From contig CM048553.1 of assembly GCA_026413225.1 (NCBI GenBank), forward strand, positions 44,556,001 through 44,620,000: DNA of 64,000 nt, read 5' to 3'. The notes under the pieces were generated by a model. The model worked only from the letters and a program-made list of their open reading frames with translations, was not told the DNA's origin and searched no databases. The translations under genes were made by a program, and so were the position numbers. This document shows positions 1 to 15,600 of this stretch, piece by piece. Numbering within the stretch: the stretch's first letter is position 1; every line of letters begins with the position of its first letter. Origin of the DNA: Otis tarda (taxonomy: Eukaryota > Chordata > Aves > Otidiformes > Otididae).

Positions 1-3000
1 TTCTCTCAGAACAAATGGTGCTAGAAAATGTAACTCTAACCTTTAAAATCTTATTTAAAAAAAAAAAATTCTATTCCACCTGGAAATACAGAAACACACA
101 TGCAGCCATTCAGAGTAGTCCAATATTCCATACAGTACTTAGCCAAACTTCTGGTGGACAGTTCCAGTGCTTCTTCCCTTTCGCAACAATGCTTATACTT
201 CCTTTCTCTCAGTTAGCCACCTAGCTTGTAGTGTCCAAGTATAAAATAAAATTTTATTTCTGTCATACAAACAACTCTCAGGTGTGCAGTATACACTGGA
301 ATAACTTTTAATTTTAACCAAAGTAGATATTACTTCCCCACCTTACCTTCAGTTCACCTCATGTTTTCTGAAAAACAAGTGAACTGTCACTATCAAGGCT
401 ATCTATTTTGCGATTCCTGAGCCTTGAATAATGCGTACCTTTGTGACTTCTGACGAAGCATTCCAAATCCATCCCTTTTTGACTTCGCCCTATGTCCCAA
501 AGCTGACTGCCAACTGGTTTCAGTTGACATCATTAACTTCACAGCACTGAAGTGACTCAACAAACACCACAAAGATTTTGAGTAGCCATTTTATAATATA
601 CTGTAATATGTCTGAATTGCATTTATACAACATCTTTTCCATAAATTCATGTGTTTTCTGTCTGCCAGACGAGACTTACCAATAAAACTGCAATTGGGTA
701 ACTGGGAATCTCTGTGAGAAAAACTGCAACCTGTCATCCCAGAACACAGTATATATCATCAGAAGAACATGCTAATTGGTATATGCAAGAATGTAAGACT
801 GTTTCCTGAGCCACAGACAAATACATGAAGCATAATAAAAATTAAAAATAATTCATCAGTTACAGGTATACATCTAGTACTTTTAATACAAAGCTACATA
901 TACTGCTTTTAATACATATACATACACTACAAAATTCAGGTTGATATAGTTCAGTTTAGCTTGTTGGATGAAATGTTGCTATCCATCACGTTACTAGCCA
1001 TATTTTAAAAGCATATTGTCAGAAATCAGAATTGCAACCAAGAAGCAGGTGAGCAGTTGCTTGGAAGTGTCTCTGTAACACACACAAAGTTTCTAAAGCA
1101 CTCAAAACCTGCAAGCCAAGCATTAGAGATGGAGATCACAACAAGAACATGTAGCAAAAGCTGATGAGAGCTACAGTGTTTACAGTCCCATTTGTTGTAC
1201 AATCTAAGGGTTTCCTGTATTTCTTAGTGCAGCTTGTAGCACTTTCGGTGTTACAAAAGGAGTTGAAGATTATAGTAAGCCACTCAATAAACATGTATAA
1301 TTATGTAAACTGAATGAGCCATTTCTATGGTTACTTTCTCCTGGAAGGCATTTACATAAGTACTTTCTGTACTTATGTCGTGGTTTCATATTTCAAACTT
1401 GGTTAGCCAGCTAATATCACATTGTCATCTATTACCACTGAGAACATTAAAAAAAAAAATCTTCTAATTAATTTAATAAAAATAGCATTTAAGTGTGGGT
1501 TAACAAAACAGTCCATGTATCTTGGAAGCAGTAATTTGCATGATAAACAGAGTTGCAGAAGGTAAGTGCACCTTGTTGTGTTCAGGGTTTGCTATGAAGA
1601 TCACTGCTGCACCAGCCAGCCCCCCAGAAACATGCACTGGAAGCAAGGCCACTGAACAAGCATCCACAAGATGCGATACTCTTATCTGAGAAAAGATTTA
1701 CTACAGTATTTTTTCTTTAAACCATCATTTTCAAACTGTCAACTCTAAACTGAAACTACTGCAGTATCTGTGCTTTAATTGTGAAGGAAAACAGCCTCAT
1801 AGCTTTCCAGAAATGTAGGTAAGTGTATGAGATGCTATGCTGGTTTATATATGCATATAAAACAGAACAGTTGAATTCTGGTTTATGTACAAAATTAAGT
1901 GACAGTTTTGAAGGCATACAAAAGCTGGAGACTGAATTCTCTTCCCATCTGACTTCTCAAGCTCCCCTGGGAACCTACCATTTACTTAAATTTTAATGAA
2001 ATATTTTAATAACTGTAAAGAGTAATCTTAGCTTCTATGCAATTGCTTAAGAAAATTAATGCTGCAGCAGTCTCTGAATGTAGCTATCATCTGCACTGTA
2101 TTATCCCTAATTTATAAATTGCTATTTATTAAATGATTGAAAATTATTGTCTTTGCACATGCTCAATTACTCCTAAACTACAGACTGAAAAAAAAATAAA
2201 TGAAAAAAGCCCTGTTTGCATCATTTATATTTTTCAGATTTGGGGGAAAAAAAAAAAATGAACTAGGTTCGCTCTTGACACAACCTGCATGGACAAACAG
2301 TGTAATTTTAGTAGAACATTTACTCTACGATTCCCATAGCTACCTTAATTCTGCCTGCCTGGGTCATCTGGAACCCAGGATGACTCAACCTTTGCATGAA
2401 TACAAAACCAAATGCACAGAACAAAGTGTAGATTAGGAAGGTGTAAACCTATATGCACTCTCAGCAACCTCAAAGGTACTGTAAAGGCAAGGTAAAGATT
2501 CACAGAACACAAGAGTATGCAACTCATGTTTATGTGATTCAATAATTTTTGGTTTATAGTACTCGAATAATTTACATTTCCTCATCCTCAAAGTGAGAGA
2601 GTTAATACTACTTACTACTGGGTAATTTTTATAAGCACATGCACATTTACTACTTAGGAAGGTGAGAGACTGACACTCCAGAGATTAAGCATCCCATTTA
2701 TCCCCGGAGGAGACATGTTTTTATTGATCTTTGCAGTACTAACCTGAGGTAGAATAAGCAGATGCAGGAGACGAGGCTTCTATGGACAACTCAAATAGCC
2801 TCCAAGTAAACTGCCACAGAAGATACCAAATAATTTCATCTGTTCTATATGCTCTATTTACTTCTTGTCTATAAGGATACGGATAGCAGCCAATCACACT
2901 AACACTGCCGAGCAGCCAGAAGAATATTTCTGCATGCTTGCACTGGTACTTTCATAGTGTACAGGAAATACACATTTCTAGAGCTTGGGCCAATACCAAT

Positions 3001-6000
3001 TCGGAAGAAAGTGTAGCAATAACATCTGCAGCTGCCCCTTTTAGCCCTCCTGTTAGGCTGGAAACTGGTTTATACTATTACAGGATAATGCCCCCAAACA
3101 AATTATAATGGCTCCCTTTAGAAGACAGCTGGGAGCAACCCTTTCAACAGCAGTCAGCTCAGCTGCAACTACCCTGTTAAACGTACCTGTAACACAAATT
3201 TGTAACACAATACTTCTCAATTCAAAAAGTGTCTCTAAGCCCGGTTAAATAGCAATAGCTGTAGCATTACACGAGCATGTTCTATGCCAAATAAATACCA
3301 ACAGTAGAATTAAGACTTAAGGCCTCATTCACTTTCTGTTGACTTCACCGGACACAGAACTGATCCAAAGGTTTTCTGCTGTCTTTTCTACCGCTACCAC
3401 TAGAAAATAAGAAATCATTGCTTTCTGAGAAACAGCTATGGTTTTGGTTTGGTTTTTTTTTTTTGCAAGCATTTTATCTGTTTTAGAGCGGAGATATTAG
3501 TCCCTATTTTCCACATCCTGCTAATTAAAATGAAAAATCTGTGCCAATGAGTTTGCAGACAAATTAAAGTGTAACACATACTATATAAAGTATAGATGGC
3601 AATGATATTAAGATGTAACCTTTTAAAGAACTTATCTCATTTTCTGACCAGCATCCATCTATAATTACCGACTACCTATTTTTTTATATCATATCATATT
3701 ATGCACTTGATTAAAGATGATCAAAAGGATGACTTTTTAATTTATTATGTACAGTGGGGGGTAGGAGGAAGATACCTTAAATACAATCCCAGGAAAAACT
3801 GGAGATCTATAATTAACAAAGGTTACTGCTCTGTGTTCTTTTCCTTCTCTTTTCCAAAATTGCCATTCACCGTATTACTTGTCCAAATGAAGAGAAAACA
3901 ACATACTTAAATTTCAAAAGTGAAATGTTATAACCACTTTCTACAGTGTCTATAAACTACCAAGATGGATTGACCAGGGAATTTCAACTGCGAAATCAAT
4001 AGAGTGTATTTACTATTTGAAGTGTATTTACTATTTGAAGTGCAGGAAGACTCTAGGTTAAAGTATCAACCACAAACTACCACAAAGAAAACACCACAAA
4101 GCTATCTTCTATACTAAAATATGTCTAAAAGGAAAAGTGGACCTGATTCTAAGTAACTGGTTTTAAATCTGCCTAGCAAAGTCACAGCAGCACAGACTTC
4201 AGCAGTGCTATTGCAGCTACAATCCATAGTTATCAGGCCTCTCCATGACAAAGCACCCAGATTACTAGGCCAGAAAGACTTATAGTATAGTTTAACAGTT
4301 CACACCTTTTAGTTAGGTGAACATGATGAGATCATTTTCACCCTCTAAAGTAAATATTTGATTTATTGGCCATGCAGTACTGAAGGTCATCTTTGTCACA
4401 AAGCTAGCTCTCATCTTCTCACATTCCAAAATCAAGATGAGAACTGCCCGTGAAAGCAACAAATCTAATATATAGAACTTCTCCCTACTTACAAAGACGT
4501 TTATCAAAATAATCAAAATTTTATATATACTTTCAAAAAATACTCCAATTATTAGCAGGATTTTTTCAAATTTCTTTGTGCATTCTTCACACTGTTTATG
4601 CATGATGTCCTGTTCAAGGATCCAAACCAGATTTTTCACATGTGCCCTTATCACACAACCTCACACAACCCCAATGCTATGCCAAACATGAAGAGCTACA
4701 GCATTCTTTTTGCTGGGAGTGGCATTAGATTGATCTTACCCATTGACCTTTTTGTGTACGTAGTTCTAGAGAAACAAAAGGACAAAAAAAAGGAAATAAA
4801 AAGCAAAACTTGACTTTTTCCAAAGCTGGGAAGTAAAATTTGGCATGGAACAAGAATCAGCAGTTTTTCCCCTACTTAAACACTGATTACAAAGTTTTAC
4901 CATCAGCACACTGATAGCTTAATGTACGCCTTTGTATGTTCACGTACGCGAAAGTCCTGCAAGTCTGAATGCTCCCCCGAGTGGTTTAAGCACTGCATCT
5001 GCTTTTTCACCTACAATGCTGCCTGTGCAGTGCTGTAAATCTGTAACAAAACAAACAGTTCCCCACAGAGGACAGCACCCTTTTTAACTAACATTAGCTA
5101 GTCACGGTTTCCAATTTTGCTATTCAAACATTACAGTGACCTGAACACGTTCACTTCTCACTTGAAAATCCCCAAAGTGTTTTAGAATCATCTCTTTCTC
5201 CTAGTAATTGCATAAAATTGGACAATTGCAGCCCCACAAAAGGTAAACCTCACTCCATGAAGCCCTAGGTGCAAGTCCTCAATTTTCCTACATTGTAAAG
5301 GAGGAAGCAAAGAACTGTCAGCTAGTTGCATAATTCCTGCAGGAATCAAACTGCAACCACGTTTATATATGGCAAAGGACATGCAAGAAGCAGTAGGACT
5401 GTCATCTTGCCAAAAAGCAGTCCTTTCCAAATTCTGGAACTGCCCACTGGCACATAGAATAGACGTCAAACTGGTGGAGGCCCCGTGAAATCTGGATCTC
5501 ACTGTACCAGATGTTCAGAAACACATGCTGATTACTAGTCCACTGCAGAGTATCAGAAGTTGTAAAATCACATTTCAAAGGAATCAGAAACTTCTCTACC
5601 AAGTTTTTAAAATTATGAGAAAAAATATTTCTCTAGACTTCTTTTGGTTAACATCTTTTAATTTCTCTAAGCTTCTGTAAGTAATTAATATAAGTTACTA
5701 CAAAACACTTGCATAATGCAACTCTTGATTCTTTAACAGCAATGGTAACACTGGAAGAGGTCATACAATATACAATAGTCAAACATTCTCAGCCAAAATA
5801 AACATGAAGTGTGCCATTATCATTTAGTTCAGTGACCGCTAAAATTTAATATGAAGTGCGGTGTGGCCACTTGGCCTTATGTTCCAGTTAATTTTAACCA
5901 CCTGCAGTAAAAAATTCTGCAAGCATAACTCTTATCACAAATTGCTAAGAGGATAATAATACGCATTGTTCACAAAACATAATTCCATTTCAAGGCTACA

Positions 6001-9000
6001 TACACTTAGGTTACCATAAAACCACTTACTAAAAAAATCAGTGGAAAGCATCCCTTCAATGATAAGTCATGGCCCAAATAAAGAGGTAGGATCTCGAATA
6101 ATTCTGCATAAAATGCAACACATAGCAGATCAGCTTTCCCAAGTTAACGTATGGTGAATTTTAGTTTTGATATAATATTCCATAAATCAGTAAGGACGAG
6201 ACTATTAACATCAAATTAATATAAGCAAAAATCTCATTTAAGAGAACAATATTATTTTAAACAAAAAAATTACATTATGATGAAAAGTAATGCTCCTGAG
6301 CTCCTTTTCAGTTCAATGTTACACAAAAGTAGCTTGAGTATTAAAAGCAAAGTTTTTATAGCAGTTAACAGCTCCATATTCATGTTCAATTTTAGCTTAC
6401 CAAAATTTTGGAAAAAAGTAAAGTTCTAATTTCACAACAGAAACACTTATTACGCGTGTCATTTTGGAGACCCACACAGCTGCTTTTACTGCCTTAACAG
6501 AATTGTGCACATCAGTTACATGCTAAATAGGCCTCTTTGCTATAATCTGTCTTATACACTAAAATTCTCTGTGTTGTCTAAAAAAAAAAAAAAAAAAAAT
6601 CACCAAAATGAGCCAGAACAAACAACAGAAGGAAACAATGTCTTGTTTATTCTAACCATGAAAGGAAGAAAGGAGAAAAAGAACAACCAAGTATTACCAA
6701 ATACCATCGCTTTAGGTCAAATATTGGAGCATATTTTATGCTGTTTGCAACATGGAGATGCACTTCACTGTTTCCAAATAACATGGCAAAACCAAGAAAA
6801 TCTGGCCCAGAATTGAGTAGCAATTTCAAGTCCAGCACTTCCCAGGGACACTGTCCAAGCTAGTGAAGACTGTACGACCCAAGTAAAGGATGACCCTTTT
6901 GCAGCATTCCTGGTTTTCATAGTTATCATATACAATATTGTAGTATTATCATAACACTGTTTTAAAATTTAAAAGATATATACTGCTTCTCATTTTCCAG
7001 AAGCATACAAACTCTTTCCATTTATTCAACTACTGTCTTTTACAAGGTGTAAAATTAGCTGATAGCACAATTAAAAAAAAAAGCTTATTTGCATGTCAAA
7101 GCTTCAATAACTTAATTATATAAGAGGAACATTAATACAGATCTATAATCCTTTTCCAGTCTCTTCCCTTCATCCAAATCACACCAAACAGCTCCCAGAC
7201 AAAAAGCAAAGGTTTGGGTGTTGAGGAGGGAGTTAACTCTCTCTTACTATACTTTTAGTTCCTATTTCTCCTCACTTAAGATTGGAAAAAAAAAAAAAAA
7301 AAAGACTAGAACAGATTACAGACTTAAGTGCACTTTCGTGGAGGCCTCTGGACCCGTCTCTTTACTTACAAATTTAACAAGGGAGGGTAGATCTAACAGT
7401 CACCATTGACTCATATAGGGAACAAGAACATTCTCTGAAGAAACAGGCAGCATATACCCAAGTCTATTGTATTCACTGTGGAAAGGTGGGGAGAAGGAAA
7501 TGCACAGAGCATGCCATTGAAATGAAATCTGTCTGCTTCCTTAATCTGGAAAAACAGACTTATCATTTCACAAGATAGAAACAACATCAGTCAAGCAGCC
7601 CCTGCTTACATGAGACTGGGGAAGAGGGCAGAATGACTAATTTTTTCACTGATATGCTCTTTTCAAGAAGCAGCACACCAAAAAAAAAAAAAAAATCCAA
7701 TATACAAAAAGGTAAAGTTCACACACCTCCTTATAAAATTTTCTTACTTATCTTAGTACCATTTTCCCTCCCTGAAAAACACTAATTTCTTTTAACCTTC
7801 AATCATTACCATATGTTCAATAGCTAAGATTTTTTTAATTGCAGCCCTCTAACTTTTTCTCACAGCTGCAGCTGAGGTATCACTCACATCAAACATGGCA
7901 AAATAATCACCTTCCATGATTACAGATTAAAATCTTGTAATATTGACCTTTTTGGAATGACATCACATAGCAATACACTGCAAACAAATGAGTCAGCAAC
8001 CCCTAGGCCTCTTCTGCAGGGATGATACCTAGCTACTTATTCTCTGGTTCACTAGAGGCTAGTATTTATTTCTTCCTTGCCAAGTGTAATCCTTTGCATC
8101 TGTTGACTTTTTCCCTTCCCAACTTATTATGATCAGCACATACACTAATTCTTTCTTTTAAATTCCTTTCAGCCGTACCCGGCTTCATTTGACAAAGCTG
8201 CAACAGCTCCCACTGTTTATTTTATTAACAGGTTTAAGGTGCACTCTAAACTCAACGTATGACAGCAAAAACATTTAGTAAGATAGAAACAACTTGGGGG
8301 AGATGACTGGTAGGCAAACACAAGATATTCTCATGAAAAACACACAGATGGTGGTTTTCTATAATGTAAAGAAAACGTGGGTGACATTTAGGCAGTGCGC
8401 TCTTCAGAGCAAGGAACAGCCACTGTTAATACAATAGAGGTAGAGGGTACTACAGGTAAAGCCAGTAGAGGGAAGTTTTTTCACTTTTCACGTTACTAGA
8501 ATAAAAACAAGCATTCTTCATCAGGGTGTGTAGTTTGAGTCTTCATTGTGAGCACACACTAAGAATTTATTCAAATTCTTAATATGAAAGGTCTCCATTT
8601 AGAAACATTTAGGGAGCGTAAACTTAAAAGCAGACTGTTGAGATTGCAACTTGAAAGACTGGGGTAGATATTTTAAATTCATGTGATAAAAGAATGCTTT
8701 AAAGTGGCTAGGCTGCCAACAGTTTCTTTGGTAGAAGGGGTGGGAGGGGGATCTGCAAAAGCTCTATTAGAGAACAGCAAGAAATTTAGACAAAGCAAAA
8801 ATAACAAGGGATGAAAGAAAGATGAAAATTAGTTCTGTGAAAGTTTGCCATAGTATTTAATCTTAAAACTCTGTACTATTTTTGTTGTCTGGAAGACAGA
8901 CTTAAATCAGTATACAAATTATAGTACTTAAATCCTAGTAAACACACTTTGAAAGAAACATGCCTTCTTGTTTCATGTGTTTAATACGGACAAAGCATTC

Positions 9001-9475
9001 TTCCATCAGAAGGCCAGCAGTAGTAACAAAAAAGTTAAGACTGTAGCCATATAGAAACAGATTGCTGAGTGCGGGGAGCTGTGTCTTCATTCACATTCAT
9101 TCATTAGACTTATTCCAGGGTGGTTTTTTTTCTAGTTATATTTCAATGCTTCAAGGTCCTCTTTACAATTTAAGGCTTTGCTGCACGCAGCTTAAAAGAG
9201 ATGTTTCCGCAGCATTGCAAAGTCTGGGAGCTGCGGCCACACTACTTCCTCTTTCAAGCACGTGCACATGCTCATTTTAATGTCAGCATAAAAAAGCCCA
9301 TACCCACCAGACTTAAGCTGAACCAGAACTAAAGACTGCCTAGGGGATCAAAACAAAGCCATCAAACATAAAGTAGGAAACAAAGACAACTGTTGACTTA
9401 TCAGACTTGATTGCTTATTCTAAAGCAAAATAAGCGTTTAGAAGTTAGAGCAAAACAGTAGATTTTATCTCTTAC
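1..9475 (-). other. Intron 4 (partial), no gene seen
   Basis: The donor GTAAGAG lies at the right edge (9475 downwards). The rest is A/T-rich intronic DNA with short poly-A/T runs (about 6581, 7287, 7679). I searched the minus strand for the next ORP10 exon, whose peptide should start near MMNQVEGQQ, and did not find it. No clear transposon was recognised. All short open frames look random. Confidence 0.75.
4003..4042. repeat. Tandem duplication, 18-bp unit x2.2 (intron 4)
   Basis: AGTGTATTTACTATTTGA occurs twice in perfect tandem and starts a third time (AGTG). No divergence between units suggests a recent event. Confidence 0.9.
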
Positions 9476-9667
9476 CTCTCTGACTTCATGGAGTTGACCA
9501 GAACGCTGACTCTTTGCCCTTCGAGCGGCTGCAGGTGACTTGTGATGTGTGATGGTTACAACAGTTGGCCCACTTTGATTCATGTGTTTCTGGCCACTAG
9601 GAGATGCAGAATTAGCTGTCCCAGGCGGCAGCAGAGATGAGCTTCTACTTCGTGAGGATGAAATGCT
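9476..9667 (-). CDS. OSBPL10: OSBPL10 coding exon 4: Ser-rich linker
   Basis: 192 nt, 64 codons (residues 194-257), in phase 0 at both ends. It starts [20 protein letters not shown], passes through [17 protein letters not shown], and ends SGQLHEVRE. This is the basic, serine-rich linker between the PH domain and the coiled-coil and ORD parts of ORP10. The HEVRE end leads into the predicted helical segment that continues in exon 5. The acceptor is TTCTAG|AGC and the donor is GAG|GTAAGAG, a strong consensus site. RSRS-type sites suggest phosphorylation of the linker, by inference only. I found no following exon in positions 1-9475. Confidence 0.94.
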
Positions 9668-12600
9668 CTAGAACAAGCAATAGGGTGTTGATATTGCCAA
9701 TCTTTACACAAATAAGTAATTTACAATTCAGGCTATAGACTCGTGCTATTCTACTTTCCTCACAAACCTAAATCTGGAGGTGTAACTGCTCGGGACTGAT
9801 TTATTCCCTCTGAACCATCTGCATTGCTCAGCAGAATCTTCTGGGAAACATTGTGGCTATTGCCTTCGTTTCTTGGATTGTCTGAAACTGGCCTTTGCAA
9901 AAATCTTTGCAAACTCTTACACATTAACATGCTGCTAAGTTCTTACAACCATACTTTTTGGGAACGATTTTACAGATAGAGTAATAACAATGTCAACACA
10001 AATTTTTTTTATGAAGCCACTGACCTATATAATCCACCAAACTGATGTGAACAGGAAAGAAGAAAAAAAATCTTAATGCTTTCACCCGATGAACTTCTGA
10101 AACAGTGCAGTGCTGTTTTCAACATTAGCGGAGCTGCAATTTTGGCGAGGCCAATCCACACATTAAACAAACATTAACATTTAAAATAAAACATGGCTTA
10201 AAGAGTCAATACGTTTTAGAGTAAGCTTGGGATAAACTCAAAATACAAAAAGGCCAGAAACGAATCTCCAACAGTACCTGCAGCGTGAATACTCTTAACA
10301 TACAACCTATAAAATAAGCCTGAACACTTAAGAACTTTCTCTATTCTCAACTAAAAGTTTGTCAGTGTTGGCATCTTGGTTTGTTTTCTGCAGCCCTCAA
10401 AGCTGAGTTTTCCTGGAGGTCTTTAGGACAGTAATTCTCAATCAAGCTCAGATGTGCACTAGAGCACTATGGGACATCATATATAAAAGTGCAATATAAA
10501 AGAGCTTTTCCCCCCTATTTAAACTGTTGATTGTATCTGTAAGGTTAAAACTGAGACATAATAACTCTTACCTCATGAAACACAAACCAGTCAGAGAGTG
10601 ACATTTAGTAGCACTTTAAGAAAGTGAGGTAAATATACAGTCCTAGGGGTGAAACACCTTTTCACCTCCCCAATGAACCCTGCACAAGTAATGATGGTAG
10701 CCTCCAACACTGCTAAGAGTTACCGTCAACGTGAGGTACTGCTCTTGAGTCTGCTGGCAAGTGCACAGAAACATTACTTAGGTACAAACTCTCTCCTTCT
10801 CCCTTTCAGGTCAAACTTTTTCTCTGACAATTTAATTAAAACACTTTAAATCCAAGGTGGACAGGTTCCAACTCGCACTGGAATTTAAGTCAGGCATCAT
10901 GTTACCGCTACGCTGACTGTAAGTGACAAGGCAGATTATGTGGCACTGCCAAGAAGGAAGAGTGAAATAAGTTACGTGATCCCTCTGCCATCCCCACACA
11001 AAACTACACTTCACACTTTTTGAGGCATTTGAAGGTTTAAAAAAAACGGGTTATCACATTCCCAGCATACAAAGAGCTGCTATACTCATAGAAATAAGCA
11101 TTATTCCATTGGTCTGGAATTACATTTACAAGCACTTCTAAGCATGATGTTCCGACTCTGTTTTTGTGACAAATATATTCTTTACTACCATGACTAATAA
11201 GATTATAGTAATATGTAGAATCAGACATTAAAAACTATGCATCTTGGCTGATAATTGCATTAAAACTGGATTTGACTCTAAGGCAAAATAAAAGCACAGG
11301 GGGTAGAATTTGTCAGAAGGGCACAGAAGGTTGCCAGGTTTTTAATTCATCTTTAACGTGAAAGATCATTGCTTAGACATAACTACAACTGAAATAAGAG
11401 CCAGAGGAAGAGGTGTTTGGGAGAAGGAAGGGAATGAGGGAAACTGGGTGTGATTGAATTTCCTTTTTTAAATAGAAGTTTCACAGAAAAAGACTATTCC
11501 TAGTATATAATAGCAGAATATACTTACTGATTTTTTAAACTGACTAGCATCAGAATATTTTCAAACTAATTTTAAGGTGTAGAGGAGGAACAAAATAATT
11601 TCCTTTTTTTTTCAGCATAAGATCAACTTATCTACCAATTTAATAAAAGTCATTTTGTTTTTAGAATGAAATCTCTTGAGATTCACTGACACTCTAGTAT
11701 CATGCAATCATGATATTAAAAATACATGACTGCTGCCTTGATATAGCTAAACTGATCCTAAAACTCAGATAAACAGCAGCAAAGAAACAGCGAGTTTAGC
11801 CATTAGTTTTGCTTGAAAGAAAACAAAATTCTGTGACGACTGAAGTTTTACTATGCTTTGATTTTCTTTGAGGGGGAGTTACAGATCTGCAAATAACAGA
11901 AGTAATACAAAACAAATAAGGAAAAATCCACGTACTGTTTGTGTTGAAATACAAAATCAGGAAGGAATTTAAGAGAGAGTTAGCTTTCAGAAAAAAAACA
12001 ACTGCCAAAATAATCTCATTTAACCTGCACACTGAGAGATAGGTTCATAAACTGAATGTATCTTCTAAGTTAATGTCTATATCATTGATATTATTTGGCA
12101 ATTCAATGCTATTTTTCCCCAAGACAGTGGTTCAAACTGCAGTGAACTATCTGCAGCAGTCCCATAGATCACAACAGACACTTGGACTGCAGCTCACAGC
12201 TCACATTTTCTCTCATCATGTCACCTACCAGGATACACCTCTCACCAAACCTCACTTACGCTTGGGAGTCATAAATTTGAGTGAGCTGTTAGTACAAAAG
12301 CTGCTAGCTAGCTGTGATTTTTTTTTAACTGGTTTTGTATAAAAATTAAGTAATGAACACATTTCCAAGAAACAGATACACCCATCATTTTAAGAGTCTC
12401 TTAATCCAGATTACCTTTTTTTTTCCTGCAAGAGTTGCTCTCGTTCATATCACAACTCTACTGGGCTACATCAACTACATTCCTAAATTATGTCTTGAGG
12501 CAGAAAAACCTGTGGGATCTTGGTGCATTTAAGATGGCTTTTCATTACATTTTGCAAAGGCATGTGGCAGCTCACAGCAAGCCTTGGAGGTGGACAGTCA

Positions 12601-15600
12601 TTTAGGGCATGGAGTTTGGGAATCAGTGGAGCAGGACAGAAAAATCAGGAAGAACAGCCTATCTATAGTTTCAGCAGTGAGTGGTGCTCAAGAAGGCTGT
12701 CCTGCCCCAGGTAACCCCAAACTTCTATGGATAGAGGTTCACAGCCTGGCAAGGGTTGACCATATCACACTGCCTGGTGTGCCTGATGTTCAGCTGTATG
12801 CCTTGCCCTACAATAGGACTAAGTGATCTCTACTGCAAGATCACCTCTGCCAGTGAGCCACCTGCCACCTCTCCTTCCCCTCACAGCACAAGATTTATCA
12901 ATCCTACGCAGCTCACCGAGTCAGGAAGACTTGGCAATCTTGAATTAGCACATACAGTCACTTATTTGAGTCAAATACGTTGGTTTGATCGGCTTCTACA
13001 GGTCTATAAGCAAGTTTTCCTCACCTCTTTGTTTTCTGCCCCTTTATATCCTTCATCCATCTAGTGACCTAACGTTTCCGGCCAATGTGCCAGAAACCTT
13101 CACCAGCCCACAACACAAATCCTCTAGCTTCTAACTGGCTATTATTCCTTACAGGACGTCTGTAACATATAAACTCTGACTGAGCTCAGCACCAGGACCT
13201 CTGGCTACCCATGAAGGCAAAGACCTATGACCAATGTAAAAAATTCCAACTGACAACTTGCAAAAGCAATCACACACAAAGCGCAGGTGAATGTCTGCAG
13301 AAGGCAATTTCTACAATGATGCAAAAACTTTTGAAGTGGGGCTCCGCTCCTCAATGCTACAAAGAACAGCAGCAGAACACTGCATCTGTTCCATCCAAGG
13401 AGACAGAGGCAGCAGCTAATTTCTTCTGACAGCTTCTTCCTGCCACTGCCAGAAGAGGCCTCTCCAGGAACTACACACATTCAGCCCCTTATGCATTTCT
13501 GAATTTTACAACACATTGTCAACACCTATGTCCCAGCCAAATACTTGACTCCTCTTCTGCAGAACTTCTTCAGATTAAACACTGGGAATGACAAGTAACT
13601 CTGGCACTGATCCACAGCTGTGCAAAAATAAAATTTTTCCATTTTTGTTAAAATGTTAAAACCTATGTGACGTTTTCCACATTTAAAAGAACTCTCATTA
13701 CACATCATACTACAACAGTCATTAAAGTCACTCTCCCGGGTAATCAAAGCAATGACAGTAACTGACGGATCTTCATTCCTAATCCCCTGCTCTTCCCCGT
13801 AGCACTGCTGGTATGACTGATCTGCCTCCCTAACTATTATCACATTTCATTTTCTTTGCTCCTACTGCTTTTTGGTTTCCAAATAAATAAATAAAAAGAT
13901 TCTAAAAGTCTGATGAAAGGAAGACATAAGCTCTTCAACAATTACTAATGCATAGTGCCAATAATGAGTCAAGAAATCCACAGGCTAAAGCATCCCAAAG
14001 GGATTACAAATATTCTTTCCTGAGGCTACGCTTTACCATAGCTCCAACAGTTTGCCTGCTAATAAAATGAAACTAATAAAAGAATAATAAAGAAGCTAAT
14101 AAAAGATTAATTTGTAACTTGAATTCGTCTTGGTTTTATGACCTAGAGCGAGCTAAAGTATGCTTAGCTAACATAGATTTGGGTTAAGATTTTTATTTTA
14201 GTAGACTGCCCATCTCCAAGATAAAAAAGCAGTATAATGACTGCTTCCATTTGAGTATCAAAAATCCTAACAAAATAATGTAATTGTAGAACAGTAAGTT
14301 CCAACTATACTAATGTTTTCATGACTCATTCTCCCTGGAGATTGCCCTTCCTGCTCACAAAGAAGCTGAAGTGTTTTTCACCATTTACCAGAAGCAAATA
14401 GTTTTGTTTATTTTGGAAAGTAAATGCAGTGTTCCAGAGATCAATAAACTAACTTCTGAAGTGAATTTTCGTATCTGTTTATGGCTGATAATCATAATCT
14501 TCAGAGGCATTGTGCCACAGATGTTTTCTACAGAACAATAAATACTGAAATGACATTCCTTTACTCCTCTGCATACATATAACACAGAACTAATCCCTGC
14601 GTGCAGCTTTAGGGCAATGAAAACTCACACGCTATCAGAAAGTAATTATGATTGAGACATCACCATTCAGTGTTTTAATTCCCATCTACTTCTGTTCCAA
14701 TGCATCCTAAGTAAACAAACACTGAAGAAAACAAAAAATATGGACAGAGATCTGTTTAATTTACATTATAAACATTCACAAATATTAAAACGCAAATGAC
14801 TGAATCTACATAACATCCAAATTTCAGCATTGCAAAAGGACCAGCTTATGATATGCTTTGCACATTGATATGGTACTAACTTTTCTGACAGAATATTATA
14901 GTACTTCGTCATCTTCAGTACGGCAATACATGTGTCTGCTTTTAGGCAAGAGACTATGATAATTATTCCATCATAAAAATCTTTTCTTTGTCAAGAATCA
15001 CTTGAGCAAGCTCATGTTCAGTCCTAAGTGATTTTTTTTCCATTTCTGTAGAAGGATTTTGAAAGCAGAGAGCTGTGAGCAACTCTTATCTTCATGCAGC
15101 TTCCAAAGGGAGAGAAAAAAAGGTGTCAAAACCACACATATCTACAGCCAAGCACAGCTTCCTCCTCAGCCTCACCACTGTGAGGATTTCCAAAGCATGT
15201 TTTAATTAGAAGTACTATTCTTTAGTTGACTTCTACAGGTCAGGGACAAGAGGAGGAAGCAGACAAGCATACCAGAGGGAAGAGTGAACTTGCTCAAAAG
15301 GGAAAGAGGTTTGATGTGCATAAAAGAACCAAAACAACACTCACAAAGACTTGAAACTGGCTTTATGGAAACAGCTATCATGTAGATGTTAAAAATAACC
15401 AGTGAATAATCCATTTAGAAATTTAAAGGTATCTCTGTGGCCACTAATTAGTAAGGCAAGAAGAAACCTGACAAAACTGAAGAAGGACCATCAAAGATCT
15501 GTGACAGCTGTGGAAAAAAATTATACATCTGCCTCATAATGATTTGATAAAAGTGTTGACCTCAAACTTTCAGGCATTACTACAGGTGCTGTTTCACATT

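Noticed and set aside
1-9475. OSBPL10 exon 5
   Set aside because: I searched for the peptide expected after HEVRE on the minus strand and did not find it. The next exon is presumably beyond the left edge.
12500-12850. Possible old repeat or gene fragment in intron 3
   Set aside because: Slightly higher G+C and two short open frames, but no match to CR1, LTR or a protein family that I can support.
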